Assembly (NCBI GenBank): GCA_040756735.1
Contig: JBFLYC010000032.1
Coordinates: 1-39,579, forward strand
Source of the DNA: JBFLYC01 sp040756735
Lineage (GTDB): Bacteria; Bacillota; DSM-16504; Desulfitibacterales; Desulfitibacteraceae
Length of the DNA: 39,579 nucleotides
Reading direction: 5' to 3'
In this document: positions 17,382-25,345 of the stretch, in pieces
How the letters are laid out: every line of letters begins with the position of its first letter
Numbering within the stretch: position 1 is the first letter of the stretch
The notes under the pieces: model-generated
Told to the model about the DNA's origin: nothing
The model's database searches: none
Seen by the model: only the letters and a program-made list of their open reading frames with translations
Made by a program: the position numbers and the translations under genes

Positions 17382-17385
17382 TGAA

Positions 17386-19188
17386 TTATTCTATCATGTA
17401 TTTTTGAAACCTGGAAACCTGCTCCATTGGCATTTCTGCTTTAATCCAGATTCCCTCTGGGTTATACTTTTTTTCAATTACTTTATAGTTTTCAAAGATA
17501 TTTGATGTAATACTTCCGTCGGTAAAGGGTATGATTAGATCAACTGTTAACATGTTTTCAGGGCATGCAGCATTTATCATCGCCAGTAAAGTCTCTGTAC
17601 CATGACCTGTGATTGCTGAAAAAGCCAGAGATTTTGAACCGTCTAAAGTTGGTGGTAAGATTGGTGCGTCAATTAAATCAATTTTATTAAAGACTGTAAT
17701 CCTGTTTTTTGTGTGTGCTCCAATTTCCTCTAAAACCTTAAGAACAGCTTCCTGTTGTTCATTAACGAGAGGACTGCTCAGATCAACTACATGCAGCAGC
17801 AAATCAGCCTTTAATACTTCATTCAAGGTTGCCTTAAAAGCAGATATTAATTGGTGGGGTAGTTTTTGTATAAAACCTACAGTATCGCCCAGCAATATAT
17901 TTCTTCCGCCAGGCATCTTTATGCCTCGTATGGTAGGATCTAAAGTTGCAAACAACTGGTTGGTCCCTGAGTCTTCTAAAGACAGGTTGCTGTCTTTGGC
18001 AGGATATTTGCTTAAAAGATGATAACGGATAGAGGATTTTCCTGCATTAGTATAACCTACCAGTACTACCAGGGGAGTCTTGAGCGGTCGGTTATCGCTT
18101 AATATTTCTCTATGTTCTGAGATTTGTTTTAATTGGCCTTTAATATCGACTATTCTTTTTCTCAGATGGCGTCTATCTGTTTCCAGTTTTGTCTCTCCAG
18201 GTCCTCTGGTCCCAATTCCTCCTGCGAGCCTGGACATTTGCAGACCCATACCTACAAGTCTGGGAAGTCTATAGTTTAACTGGGCAAGCTCAACCTGAAG
18301 TTTGCCTGCCTTACTTTTAGCCCTTTGCGCAAAGATGTCTAGAATTAGCGAAGTTCTATCAATTACTTTTACTCTAGTAATATCTTCCAAGTTCCTAAGT
18401 TGTGTACCGGATAACTCGTCATCTACGATTATCAGATTTGCACCAACTTCCTGGCAGCGCAGCGCTAAGTCTTCTGCAAGGCCTTTGCCAATGTAATAAG
18501 CTGCATTGGGCTTGGGTTTGTTTTGAATTATAGAATCAACCACTCTTGCACCTGCGGAGATGGCAAGATTTGCCAGTTCTGCAATTGAGGCCTGTGCATT
18601 CAGAAGTCGCATTCCAGGAAGTTCTACAGCAACAAGTACAGCTGTTTCTTCATGGCTTGCAAGTTCTTGATGCTGATATTTTTTACGCAGAGCCTTTTCA
18701 GCACTAACAATATAATCCTGGAATGGTAAAGAGTTGACCTGTTCAGTGGAAAGAGGCCCAAAAACATCAGGTTCTCCCACAGGGTTGAAAAAAGCAGTAT
18801 ATAAATAAGGTGTTTTTCCAGGAATAACTTCGATGGCCATCATGCAATCTAGTCTTAAATTATCAAGGGCAGCCAGGTCTACCGGGGAAAGAATTCCCCT
18901 GCCGGGGTGTGTATGGATACAGCGGATTCCACTTAGCAGTCTTCTGCTAAATCTAGGCGCCAGTGACGGCAGGTGTACAAACCTTGAATTGCCAACTGTT
19001 ACTTCAAGGATTTTTCCGTTGCGTGAAATGTACACTGCTATCTCTTTATTGATATCTAAAGTCAATTGGTAGAGAACTAAAACTAATTCTTTAGTAATTA
19101 GTTGCCCTGGTTCAATAGAGAATTGGAAAATTTGATTAAGGATTTCTAATTGGGTTTGCCTTAGTCCCTGTATATCACCTGTAACCAT
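17386..19188 (-). CDS. hflX: HflX GTPase with JAMM-like N-terminal domain
   Basis: HflX is a ribosome-associated GTPase that splits stalled or hibernating ribosomes. The core is clear: glycine-rich RLAGGIGTRGPGETKLETDR, G1 GYTNAGKSS, G3 DTVGFIQKLP and G4 NKIDL. At about 600 residues it is well above the roughly 430 of E. coli HflX. The extra N-terminal 170 residues contain HTHPGRGILSPVDL (His92, His94, Ser101, Asp104), close to the JAMM/MPN+ metal motif HxH-x7-S-x2-D, with Glu49 (INKEIAVY) as a possible upstream ligand. The start is uncertain: ATG 19188 gives a soluble N-terminus, while ATG 19257 adds a hydrophobic stretch; neither has an ideal ribosome site. Confidence 0.92.
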   Translation of the reverse strand: MVTGDIQGLRQTQLEILNQIFQFSIEPGQLITKELVLVLYQLTLDINKEIAVYISRNGKILEVTVGNSRFVHLPSLAPRFSRRLLSGIRCIHTHPGRGILSPVDLAALDNLRLDCMMAIEVIPGKTPYLYTAFFNPVGEPDVFGPLSTEQVNSLPFQDYIVSAEKALRKKYQHQELASHEETAVLVAVELPGMRLLNAQASIAELANLAISAGARVVDSIIQNKPKPNAAYYIGKGLAEDLALRCQEVGANLIIVDDELSGTQLRNLEDITRVKVIDRTSLILDIFAQRAKSKAGKLQVELAQLNYRLPRLVGMGLQMSRLAGGIGTRGPGETKLETDRRHLRKRIVDIKGQLKQISEHREILSDNRPLKTPLVVLVGYTNAGKSSIRYHLLSKYPAKDSNLSLEDSGTNQLFATLDPTIRGIKMPGGRNILLGDTVGFIQKLPHQLISAFKATLNEVLKADLLLHVVDLSSPLVNEQQEAVLKVLEEIGAHTKNRITVFNKIDLIDAPILPPTLDGSKSLAFSAITGHGTETLLAMINAACPENMLTVDLIIPFTDGSITSNIFENYKVIEKKYNPEGIWIKAEMPMEQVSRFQKYMIE

Positions 19189-19358
19189 GTTGTTTAAAAT
19201 GACTACCACCCCCATAACAATATAATAATACCATAATAATATTGTTAATAAAAACATTATGCCTTGTATGTTAGCGTGGAGGTTGGAGTATGTAAAGTGT
19301 TCTCAATTGCAGCTGGTTGTGATAAAATAATTATACCTTAAATTGATGAGGGGCAAAC

Positions 19359-20840
19359 ATGAAAATTAAATCGATATTTTTTGTATTGGCAATAATGGTT
19401 TTGTTTGTAGGCTTGTCCATGATTCTTCCATTAATATTTGCTTTTGCTTACAAAGAAACTGCTCAAATTTTCGTCTTTCTATCTTCCATGGGAATAACAC
19501 TGGGCGTTGGAATGGCTCTTTACAATTGGACGAAGGGTAATGCAAGCATAAATGGCATTACCAATAAAGAAGGAATGTTAATTGGTGCTGTAGGATGGCT
19601 GGTTATTCCTTTATTTGGTAGTTTGCCATATATTTTTTCTGGGACTCTTCCTAATTTATTTGATGCCTACTTTGAATCGATATCAGGTTTTACCACCACT
19701 GGTGCGACTGTAATGACTGATATTGAAGCTGCCGCCAAAAGTATTTTGCTGTGGAGGAGTTTTACCCAGTGGCTGGGAGCTATGGGTATCTTGTTGCTGT
19801 TTGTTGCCTTGATGTCCAAAATGGGTATAGGAGGTACTCGCCTTTTAAAAGCAGAAACACCTGGACCCACCGTAAGTAAAATAGTTCCCAGGGTGAGCCA
19901 GTATGCCAAATATATCTGGATTGTTTATATTTCCCTTACTGTTATTGAAGTAATTATTTTAACCATTGTTGGCCTGGATTTTTTTGATGCCCTTAATCAT
20001 ACCTTTACAAGCATAGCAACAGGGGGATTTTCAACTAGGAATGCTGGAGTAGGGGCTTTTGAGAATTATGTAGTTGATTTTATCATAATTCTCTTTATGA
20101 TAATCGGTGGTGGTAATTTTGCTCTGTATTATCTGGCTCTTTCCAAAAAAGATCCGGGTTTACTTTTTAAAGATGAGGAATACAGGTCATATCTTATTGT
20201 TCTATTTCTCGGCTTTGTTATTGCAGCTATTAATCTTTATTTAAGCTTCTTCAATAATACATTTGAGGCTGTACGTTATGGATTATTCCAGATTGTTTCG
20301 CTATTAACCGGGGCCGGCCATGTTAATTATGACTATGACCGCTGGGGAAGCACCGTTAAGATGACACTTTTTGTTCTTATGTTCTTTGGCGGCTGTCAGT
20401 ATTCTACTACCGGCGGAATAAAAATGGTTAGAATGCTTATTGCGGCTAAATTTATTGGGGGAGAGCTTGCCAAGAATTTACATCCTAGGATAGTATATCA
20501 GATAAGAATCAATAAATTGCCAGTAAATGAACAAGTAACAAATAACGTTATAGGTTTCTTTCTTCTATATTTTATTTTCTTTTTCCTAACTGCCCTGCTC
20601 CTTGCAGGATACGGTTTTGATAAGGTATCATCCCTGACTGCATCTGCAGCAATTCTAGGAAATGTGGGACCAGCAATGGGTATTTTCGGTCCTACACAAA
20701 CTTATTTTGATATGCCTAATATGATGAAATTATGGCTGTCATTGGTAATGATTATGGGTAGATTGGAAATATACCCAATGCTAGCGCTAATGCAAGTGCT
20801 CGTTTTTAAGAGGAATAGAAGCGCCCTTATTAAGTCATAA
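19359..20840 (+). CDS. trkH: TrkH/KtrB-type potassium transporter membrane subunit
   Basis: This 493-residue membrane protein forms the K+-conducting subunit of Trk/Ktr systems. Four pore-loop repeats are visible: ISGFTTTGATV, TSIATGGFSTRN, SLLTGAGHVNYDYDRW and ILGNVGPAMGIFG, each giving a filter glycine. The late GGCQYSTTGGIKMVR segment is also typical. The third loop, TGAGH, departs from the more usual TTGF/TGY. No TrkA/KtrA gating subunit is encoded in the window, so it must be elsewhere. GAGGGG precedes the ATG. It stands alone between hflX (divergent) and the convergent DUF1657 gene. Confidence 0.92.
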   Translation: MKIKSIFFVLAIMVLFVGLSMILPLIFAFAYKETAQIFVFLSSMGITLGVGMALYNWTKGNASINGITNKEGMLIGAVGWLVIPLFGSLPYIFSGTLPNLFDAYFESISGFTTTGATVMTDIEAAAKSILLWRSFTQWLGAMGILLLFVALMSKMGIGGTRLLKAETPGPTVSKIVPRVSQYAKYIWIVYISLTVIEVIILTIVGLDFFDALNHTFTSIATGGFSTRNAGVGAFENYVVDFIIILFMIIGGGNFALYYLALSKKDPGLLFKDEEYRSYLIVLFLGFVIAAINLYLSFFNNTFEAVRYGLFQIVSLLTGAGHVNYDYDRWGSTVKMTLFVLMFFGGCQYSTTGGIKMVRMLIAAKFIGGELAKNLHPRIVYQIRINKLPVNEQVTNNVIGFFLLYFIFFFLTALLLAGYGFDKVSSLTASAAILGNVGPAMGIFGPTQTYFDMPNMMKLWLSLVMIMGRLEIYPMLALMQVLVFKRNRSALIKS

Positions 20841-20842
20841 AA

Positions 20843-20868
20843 AAGAGGAGTTGTAAGCTCCCCTTTAG
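20843..20868. terminator. Hairpin between convergent genes, weak bidirectional terminator
   Basis: AGAGGAG and CTCCCCT (one mismatch) can form a 7-bp stem around TTGTAAG. It is flanked by an A-run on the left and TTTAG on the right, between the 3' ends of trkH and the DUF1657 gene. The stem is imperfect, so this is a modest call. Confidence 0.4.
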
Positions 20869-20876
20869 TAAAACTT

Positions 20877-21086
20877 TTATTGAAACTGTTTATACTGTGG
20901 CTCCTCTTGCTCAATATAGTTTACTCTGCCTTTTAGTCCCTGGGTAATACCTTCAAGCTGTTGAGCATAATTGGCAAACTGCTGCTTGGCTGCTTGATCT
21001 TGAGTGTCCATGGAAAATGTCTTTAACTGGGCTTTTGCAGATTCTAAACTTGCCAAGCACTGGTGCATTTTTTCTCCAATAGTCAT
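20877..21086 (-). CDS. DUF1657 family small protein
   Basis: This 69-residue soluble helical protein matches the DUF1657 family: MTIGEKMHQCLASLESAKAQ at the start, LKTFSMDTQDQAAKQQFANY in the middle and EQEEPQYKQF at the end. The family occurs in spore-forming Firmicutes, often beside spoVA or other spore membrane genes; its function is unknown. The start is the ATG at 21086 behind AAAGGAGGTAAAG; the longer in-frame start lacks this site. Here it has no sporulation neighbours and is divergent from the aminotransferase. It supports a spore-forming host. Confidence 0.85.
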   Translation of the reverse strand: MTIGEKMHQCLASLESAKAQLKTFSMDTQDQAAKQQFANYAQQLEGITQGLKGRVNYIEQEEPQYKQFQ

Positions 21087-21217
21087 TACTTTACCTCCTT
21101 TGTTTAAAAAAATGGATTTCACATTTAATTTTTCACGAGAATAATATGGTTAACCGTAGAAATGATTACCACTTTGGTAATAATATCTATAACATCCTTA
21201 ATAATGAGGTGATCAAA

Positions 21218-22618
21218 ATGCCCGATAAACCAAAATTATTAAACGTTGAAGATGCATTGGCTTTAAGCAGGAATGAAATAAAGATGATGTATAAAAATCA
21301 TGTAAATCCTGCGTTAGGAAGTTTATTAGGATTAGTAAATTTTGACAATAAATATGTAAAAGCCCAGGGAATAGAGGTATGGGATGAAAAAGACAATACA
21401 TATTTGGACTTCATGGGTGGGTACGGCGCTTTAAACTTAGGCCATAATCATCATGCCATAATCGAAGCTCTAAAAAAAGTAAACCAGATTCCTAGTCTGC
21501 TCCCAGCCTGTATAAATCCTTTAACAGCTGCATTGGCTGCAATTCTAGCGCAGATTTCTCCAGGTGATTTACAGCGGGTATTTTTTTGCAATAGCGGGGC
21601 TGAAGCAATTGAGGGCGCCCTTAAGACTGCAAGGATTTCTACCGGAAGAAGTAAAATCATCTATTGTGAGGGTTCGTTCCATGGTAAAACCTTAGGAGCT
21701 TTATCAGTAACCGGCAGAGCTAAATATCAAAAACCCTTTTTGCCACTTCTTCCTGAGTGTTATCCTGTTCCTTTCGGTGACGGGACTGCCTTGGAAGAGG
21801 CACTACAAAAGAAGGATGCTGCTGCCTTTATTGTTGAACCCATTCAAGGAGAGGGTGGAATAATCGTACCTCCAGATGGTTATCTACAAGAAGTTAGACA
21901 GTTATGCTCTAAATATGGCACATTGCTGATAGTAGATGAAGTTCAAACAGGTTTTGGCAGAACGGGTAAAATGTTTGCGTGTGAGTGGGATGAAGTGACG
22001 CCGGACATATTATGTTTAGCAAAGTCATTAGGAGGAGGCATTATACCAATAGGCGCCTTTGTTACCACTGTAGAAATATGGGACAGGTCTTACGGATCAA
22101 TTGAAAAGGCTCTTTTACATACTTCTACTTTTGGCTCACCTGGCGGAAATCCCAGGGCTGCTGCAGCAGCTATTACCGCCATAAATGTAATTTATGAGGA
22201 AAACCTGATTGAGACTGCATATGAGATGGGTCGGTATTTGCTGCCGAAATTAAAGGAACTCCAGGAAAAATATCCTTTAATAAAAGAAGTAAGAGGCAAA
22301 GGGCTTTTAATTGGTATAGAGTTTCACCAGAAAGATTCGTTTTTGAATAAGCTGACAGGCGGCAGGCTTAATGAGCTTACCCATGAATACACTGGAGCTA
22401 TGGTAGCAGGGGATTTATTAAATAAATATAGGATCATAACTGTAAATACATTAAACAATCCCAATGTGATTCGCCTTGAACCACCCCTAAATGTGAGCAA
22501 ACAGCAAATTGATTATGTGGTGGATTCACTAGATAAAATTTTTACAGCTAATGCAAGCGTATGGAACCTGGCTGTCAGTAGTACCAAAAACCTGGTAGGT
22601 TCCATTTTCAAGTCGTAG
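21218..22618 (+). CDS. Class III aminotransferase, putrescine/acetylornithine type
   Basis: This 466-residue PLP enzyme has NSGAEAIEGALKTARI (cofactor phosphate site), YCEGSFHGKTLGALSVTG, DEVQTGFGRTG and the Schiff-base Lys in LCLAKSLGGGIIPIGAF. Length and motifs fit the PatA/YgjG putrescine:2-oxoglutarate aminotransferase group better than the shorter ArgD. The amino-group donor could be putrescine, cadaverine or another omega-amine; sequence alone does not settle it. The start is ATG 21218 behind a near-perfect GAGGTGATC. It lies near the ammonium/glutamine genes, which fits amine-nitrogen recycling. Confidence 0.85.
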   Translation: MPDKPKLLNVEDALALSRNEIKMMYKNHVNPALGSLLGLVNFDNKYVKAQGIEVWDEKDNTYLDFMGGYGALNLGHNHHAIIEALKKVNQIPSLLPACINPLTAALAAILAQISPGDLQRVFFCNSGAEAIEGALKTARISTGRSKIIYCEGSFHGKTLGALSVTGRAKYQKPFLPLLPECYPVPFGDGTALEEALQKKDAAAFIVEPIQGEGGIIVPPDGYLQEVRQLCSKYGTLLIVDEVQTGFGRTGKMFACEWDEVTPDILCLAKSLGGGIIPIGAFVTTVEIWDRSYGSIEKALLHTSTFGSPGGNPRAAAAAITAINVIYEENLIETAYEMGRYLLPKLKELQEKYPLIKEVRGKGLLIGIEFHQKDSFLNKLTGGRLNELTHEYTGAMVAGDLLNKYRIITVNTLNNPNVIRLEPPLNVSKQQIDYVVDSLDKIFTANASVWNLAVSSTKNLVGSIFKS

Positions 22619-22636
22619 CGCTTTAATCTTTAACAG

Positions 22637-22666
22637 CTAAAGCTTTTTACTTGAAAAAAGCTTTAG
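22637..22666. terminator. Perfect 12-bp hairpin between convergent genes
   Basis: CTAAAGCTTTTT (22637-22648) and AAAAAGCTTTAG (22655-22666) are perfect reverse complements around a 6-nt loop. The T/A-rich arms supply the U-tract for either strand. It lies between the aminotransferase and HAD genes, and the stop codon of the HAD gene is inside one arm. Confidence 0.6.
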
Positions 22667-23284
22667 TAAGGAATTGAAGTCGTTTATCATGTAGTCAGGC
22701 AGACAGTTACTAAATTCCTCCAAGGGAAACGTGGTCCATCCTACCAGTACAGTTGTCAAACCAGCCCGTTTACTCCCAAGAATGTCAAAGGGGCTGTCAC
22801 CTACAGATAAAACTGCAGAAGGTGGTAGTCCCATGAGTTTTATCATTTTCTCATAACCTTCAGGGTCGGGTTTATGCAAAGTAACATCTTCGCAGAATAT
22901 GAGATGGTCAAAAAAGTCCTTGATTTTAAAAAGGTTTAAGGCCCTTTCAGCAAAACCGCGGGTTTTAGAAGTGACTAAACCTACTATCGCCTGGGAGTGA
23001 TATAATTTGAATAATAAGTCGTTTACTCCCGGAAACAAACTTACTCTATCATCATGATGCTTATGCGAATAATCACGATAGGTGCAAATCATATCATCGG
23101 CTTTATCTGCGGAAAAATATTTCATTTGTTCTATGAGAGGCCTGCCGTACATTTTCAATAATTCTTTTTCGTCAATTCTTTTGTTCAAGTGAATATCGCA
23201 GGTGTGATAAAATGCATCAATATTAAGCTGGGTGGAATTTAATATTGTACCATCAAGATCAAAGATAATTCCTTTAAAAATCAT
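22637..23284 (-). CDS. HAD-superfamily phosphatase (phosphoglycolate phosphatase-like)
   Basis: This 215-residue HAD hydrolase has all four motifs: nucleophile loop FDLDGTILNST, TSKTRG, Lys in HKPDPEGY and GDSPFDILGSKRAG. A helical cap of subfamily I lies between the first two. It resembles Gph/PpaX phosphatases. The start is most likely ATG 23284, downstream of AGGAGTGA; an upstream extension would read through the hairpin at the end of the PII gene. It follows glnK on the same strand but is separated from it by a strong hairpin, so it may be expressed only partly with amt-glnK. Confidence 0.85.
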   Translation of the reverse strand: MIFKGIIFDLDGTILNSTQLNIDAFYHTCDIHLNKRIDEKELLKMYGRPLIEQMKYFSADKADDMICTYRDYSHKHHDDRVSLFPGVNDLLFKLYHSQAIVGLVTSKTRGFAERALNLFKIKDFFDHLIFCEDVTLHKPDPEGYEKMIKLMGLPPSAVLSVGDSPFDILGSKRAGLTTVLVGWTTFPLEEFSNCLPDYMINDFNSLLKLFSSKKL

Positions 23285-23307
23285 ACAGGCACTCACTCCT
23301 AAAATGT

Positions 23308-23343
23308 TATATAATAAGGCAGGTTTCCCTGCCTTATTATATA
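23308..23343 (-). terminator. 16-bp perfect hairpin at the end of glnK
   Basis: Positions 23308-23323 and 23328-23343 are perfect reverse complements with a 4-nt loop and a GGCAGG/CCTGCC core. The stop codon of the PII gene (23337-23339) lies inside the stem. On the minus strand it is followed only by a short TTTT after a few bases, so it could terminate, or act as an mRNA-stabilising 3' structure between glnK and the HAD gene. Confidence 0.65.
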
Positions 23344-23675
23344 GCTTCTTCACCTTTTTCTCCAGTTCTAATTCTGATTACTTCTTCAACATTATAAATA
23401 AATATTTTACCATCTCCAATTTCACCTGTTCTTGACCCTTTTATTATACTTTCAACTGCTGTATCTACTAAAGCATCCTTTACTATCAATGAAACAAGTA
23501 TCTTGGGAAGAAGATTGATACGATATTCATGTCCTCTGTAATACTGTGTATGTCCTTTTTGCATCCCACATCCTAAAACCTGAACCACGGTTAACCCATT
23601 TACTCCTATTTTATTCAACTCTTCTTTTACATCCTCCAACTTGGATGGTCTTATTATACAATCAATTCTTTTCAC
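23337..23675 (-). CDS. glnK: PII nitrogen signal protein (GlnK/GlnB)
   Basis: This 112-residue PII protein senses ATP/ADP and 2-oxoglutarate and, when next to amt, normally plugs the ammonium channel. The T-loop reads MQKGHTQYYRGHEYRINLLPK-like (the second Tyr of QYYRG matches the Tyr51 uridylylation site of E. coli GlnB). The C-terminal nucleotide-binding signature TGEIGDGKIFIYNVEEVIR is present. It lies 14 nt downstream of amt on the same strand, the classical amtB-glnK pair. Expression should be governed by the leader in front of amt. Confidence 0.96.
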   Translation of the reverse strand: MKRIDCIIRPSKLEDVKEELNKIGVNGLTVVQVLGCGMQKGHTQYYRGHEYRINLLPKILVSLIVKDALVDTAVESIIKGSRTGEIGDGKIFIYNVEEVIRIRTGEKGEEAI

Positions 23676-23689
23676 AAAACTTCCCCCCT

Positions 23690-25066
23690 TTAAACTGTTT
23701 CTAAACCAATTTCAGTTTCGCTGAAGGCAGGCATTACTCCTGGTGTATATGATGCTGCACTGGTTGTCAAATCATGGTATGCTTTTAAGCCGTGTTCAGC
23801 AATATCCAAGCCTTCGGTTTCTTCAGCTTCAGAAGCCCGCAACCCGATGATTTTGTCTATAGTCTTAAAGATGATATAAGCTGTACAAACAGTCCAAGCA
23901 AGTACTGCTAGAACTCCAATAACTTGAATACCCAGGAGTTCAAAAGAGCCTGAATATACTAAGCCTCCGTCTACAGCAAATATGCCAACTGCCACGGTGC
24001 CAAAGGCCCCACATATACCGTGAACGGAAATTGCACCGACAGGGTCATCAATTCTTAAGAAATTATCAAAGAGTGCAACTGCTCCGACAAGAATAATACC
24101 TGCAACCAGCCCTGTTGATGTTGCTCCTACTATAGATAGGTCGGCTGCACCGGCAGTAATAGCAACCAGCCCGGCAAGAGAACCGTTTAAGGTAAGTGTA
24201 ATATCTGGTTTTTTATATTTAATCCAGGTTACTAGTAAAGCGCCAATGGTACCTGTTGCTCCGGCAATTAAGGTATTTGCAGCAATAAGACTGAGAGCTG
24301 GGTCAAAGGGACTTAAGGCACTTCCTGGATTAAAACCAAACCATCCAAACCATAATAGGAGGACCCCAAGGGTACCTAAGGGTATATTGTGCCCCGGAAT
24401 AGGGTTGACTTTGCCTGATGAGGTATATTTACCCAGCCGTGGTCCTAAAATAAAAGCTCCCACTAAGGCTGACCAGGCTCCTACACTATGGACAACTGTT
24501 GAACCAGCAAAATCAATAAACCCTAAGGAGTCTAACCAACCTCCACCCCAGGTCCAGTGTCCAACTACAGGGTAGATGAATAGCGTAATTACTACCGTAA
24601 AGACTATATATGAAGAAAACTTGGCTCTTTCTGCAACGGCCCCTGATACGATAGTGGCAGCCGTTGCTGCAAAAACAGCCTGGAAGAACCAGAAGGCATA
24701 CAATGGTAGGCCAAAATCAACATCAGTATTGAACTTTAGAGCAAACCCGTCAGTTCCAATGAATCCATATTTGCTGCTGCCGAACATAATGGCAAAACCG
24801 GCAATAAAATAGCAAACTACACCTAACGAAATAGTTGAAATATTTTTCATTAAAATGTTTACAGTATTTTTTGCCCTGGTAAATCCACTTTCCAACATGG
24901 CGAAACCTGCATGCATCAAAAAAACTAAAAATGCTGCAAATAATACGAACATGGTATCAACAGCTGAGGTAATCTCATCCGTTATGCCTGTATCTGCAAA
25001 GGCAACTGGTGAAATAAGTAAGAGTAGAAGAACAATTGACAATAGGGTTTTGGCTTTGTTAAACAT
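23690..25066 (-). CDS. amt: Ammonium transporter Amt
   Basis: This 458-residue protein starts with a cleavable-looking signal segment ending in PVAFADTG, then has about 11 membrane helices. Family residues are visible: AGFAMLESGFTRAKN, the pore His in STVVHSVGAW and the second pore His in ISVHGICGAFGT. It conducts ammonium into the cell at low external concentration. The start is ATG 25066 behind AAGGAGGAAG; a longer frame lacks a ribosome site. It pairs with glnK downstream. A 120-nt leader with two AAUG hexaloop hairpins and a terminator precedes it, indicating control by antitermination. Confidence 0.96.
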   Translation of the reverse strand: MFNKAKTLLSIVLLLLLISPVAFADTGITDEITSAVDTMFVLFAAFLVFLMHAGFAMLESGFTRAKNTVNILMKNISTISLGVVCYFIAGFAIMFGSSKYGFIGTDGFALKFNTDVDFGLPLYAFWFFQAVFAATAATIVSGAVAERAKFSSYIVFTVVITLFIYPVVGHWTWGGGWLDSLGFIDFAGSTVVHSVGAWSALVGAFILGPRLGKYTSSGKVNPIPGHNIPLGTLGVLLLWFGWFGFNPGSALSPFDPALSLIAANTLIAGATGTIGALLVTWIKYKKPDITLTLNGSLAGLVAITAGAADLSIVGATSTGLVAGIILVGAVALFDNFLRIDDPVGAISVHGICGAFGTVAVGIFAVDGGLVYSGSFELLGIQVIGVLAVLAWTVCTAYIIFKTIDKIIGLRASEAEETEGLDIAEHGLKAYHDLTTSAASYTPGVMPAFSETEIGLETV

Positions 25067-25101
25067 AAGATACTTCCTCCTTAAATATGTTTTTTTAAAA
25101 T

Positions 25102-25185
25102 AAAAAAACGCCCACAAATATCAGGCTGCATTGCCTAAAAATCTGTGGACGTCTTCGTCCTACTAAACAGCACTACATTGTGCTG
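25102..25185 (-). promoter_or_regulatory. ANTAR-responsive antiterminator leader of amt-glnK
   Basis: Read on the minus strand, hairpin P1 (25185-25168) is CAGCAC-AATGTA-GTGCTG. P2 (25136-25123) is AGGC-AATGCA-GCCT. Both hexaloops have A at position 1 and G at position 4, the known recognition rule for ANTAR-domain proteins such as EutV. The terminator pairs ACGTCCACA (25152-25144) with TGTGGGCGT (25116-25108), then seven Ts. P2 is nested in its loop. An alternative hairpin, GGACG-AAGA-CGTCC (25160-25147), would capture the 5' arm of the terminator. Protein binding to P1/P2 is thus expected to allow readthrough into amt. Confidence 0.85.
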
Positions 25186-25195
25186 ATTTTTTCAT

Positions 25196-25225
25196 ATTAT
25201 AAAATTACTTTGGGCGTCCGGTCAA
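25196..25225 (-). promoter_or_regulatory. Sigma-A-type promoter of amt
   Basis: On the minus strand, TTGACC (25225-25220) and TATAAT (25201-25196) are separated by 18 nt. The predicted transcription start near 25188 is just upstream of leader hairpin P1, which makes the leader assignment consistent. Confidence 0.75.
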
Positions 25226-25255
25226 GGGTTTTTATGTAGATAATTATAAAAAAAT

Positions 25256-25292
25256 TTGACCAAAGTAATATTCTGTGATTATAATCACAGAA
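25256..25292 (+). promoter_or_regulatory. Promoter with overlapping CRP/FNR-like palindrome
   Basis: TTGACC (25256-25261) and TATAAT (25280-25285) are 18 nt apart on the plus strand. A perfect 22-bp palindrome (25271-25292), with core TGTGA-TTATAA-TCACA, covers the -10 box. The TGTGA-N6-TCACA form is the CRP/FNR-family half-site arrangement; its overlap with -10 suggests repression of the Fe-S protein gene. It lies in the divergent region with amt, about 50 bp from the amt -35 box. Confidence 0.7.
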
Positions 25293-25345
25293 GTTGCTCT
25301 AATTTATGAGTATAATCAACTTAAAAAGAGGAAGGGGAGTTGAAT

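Noticed and set aside
24246..25103. Plus-strand open frames opposite amt
   Set aside because: They mirror the codon pattern of the amt gene and have no ribosome sites or family motifs.
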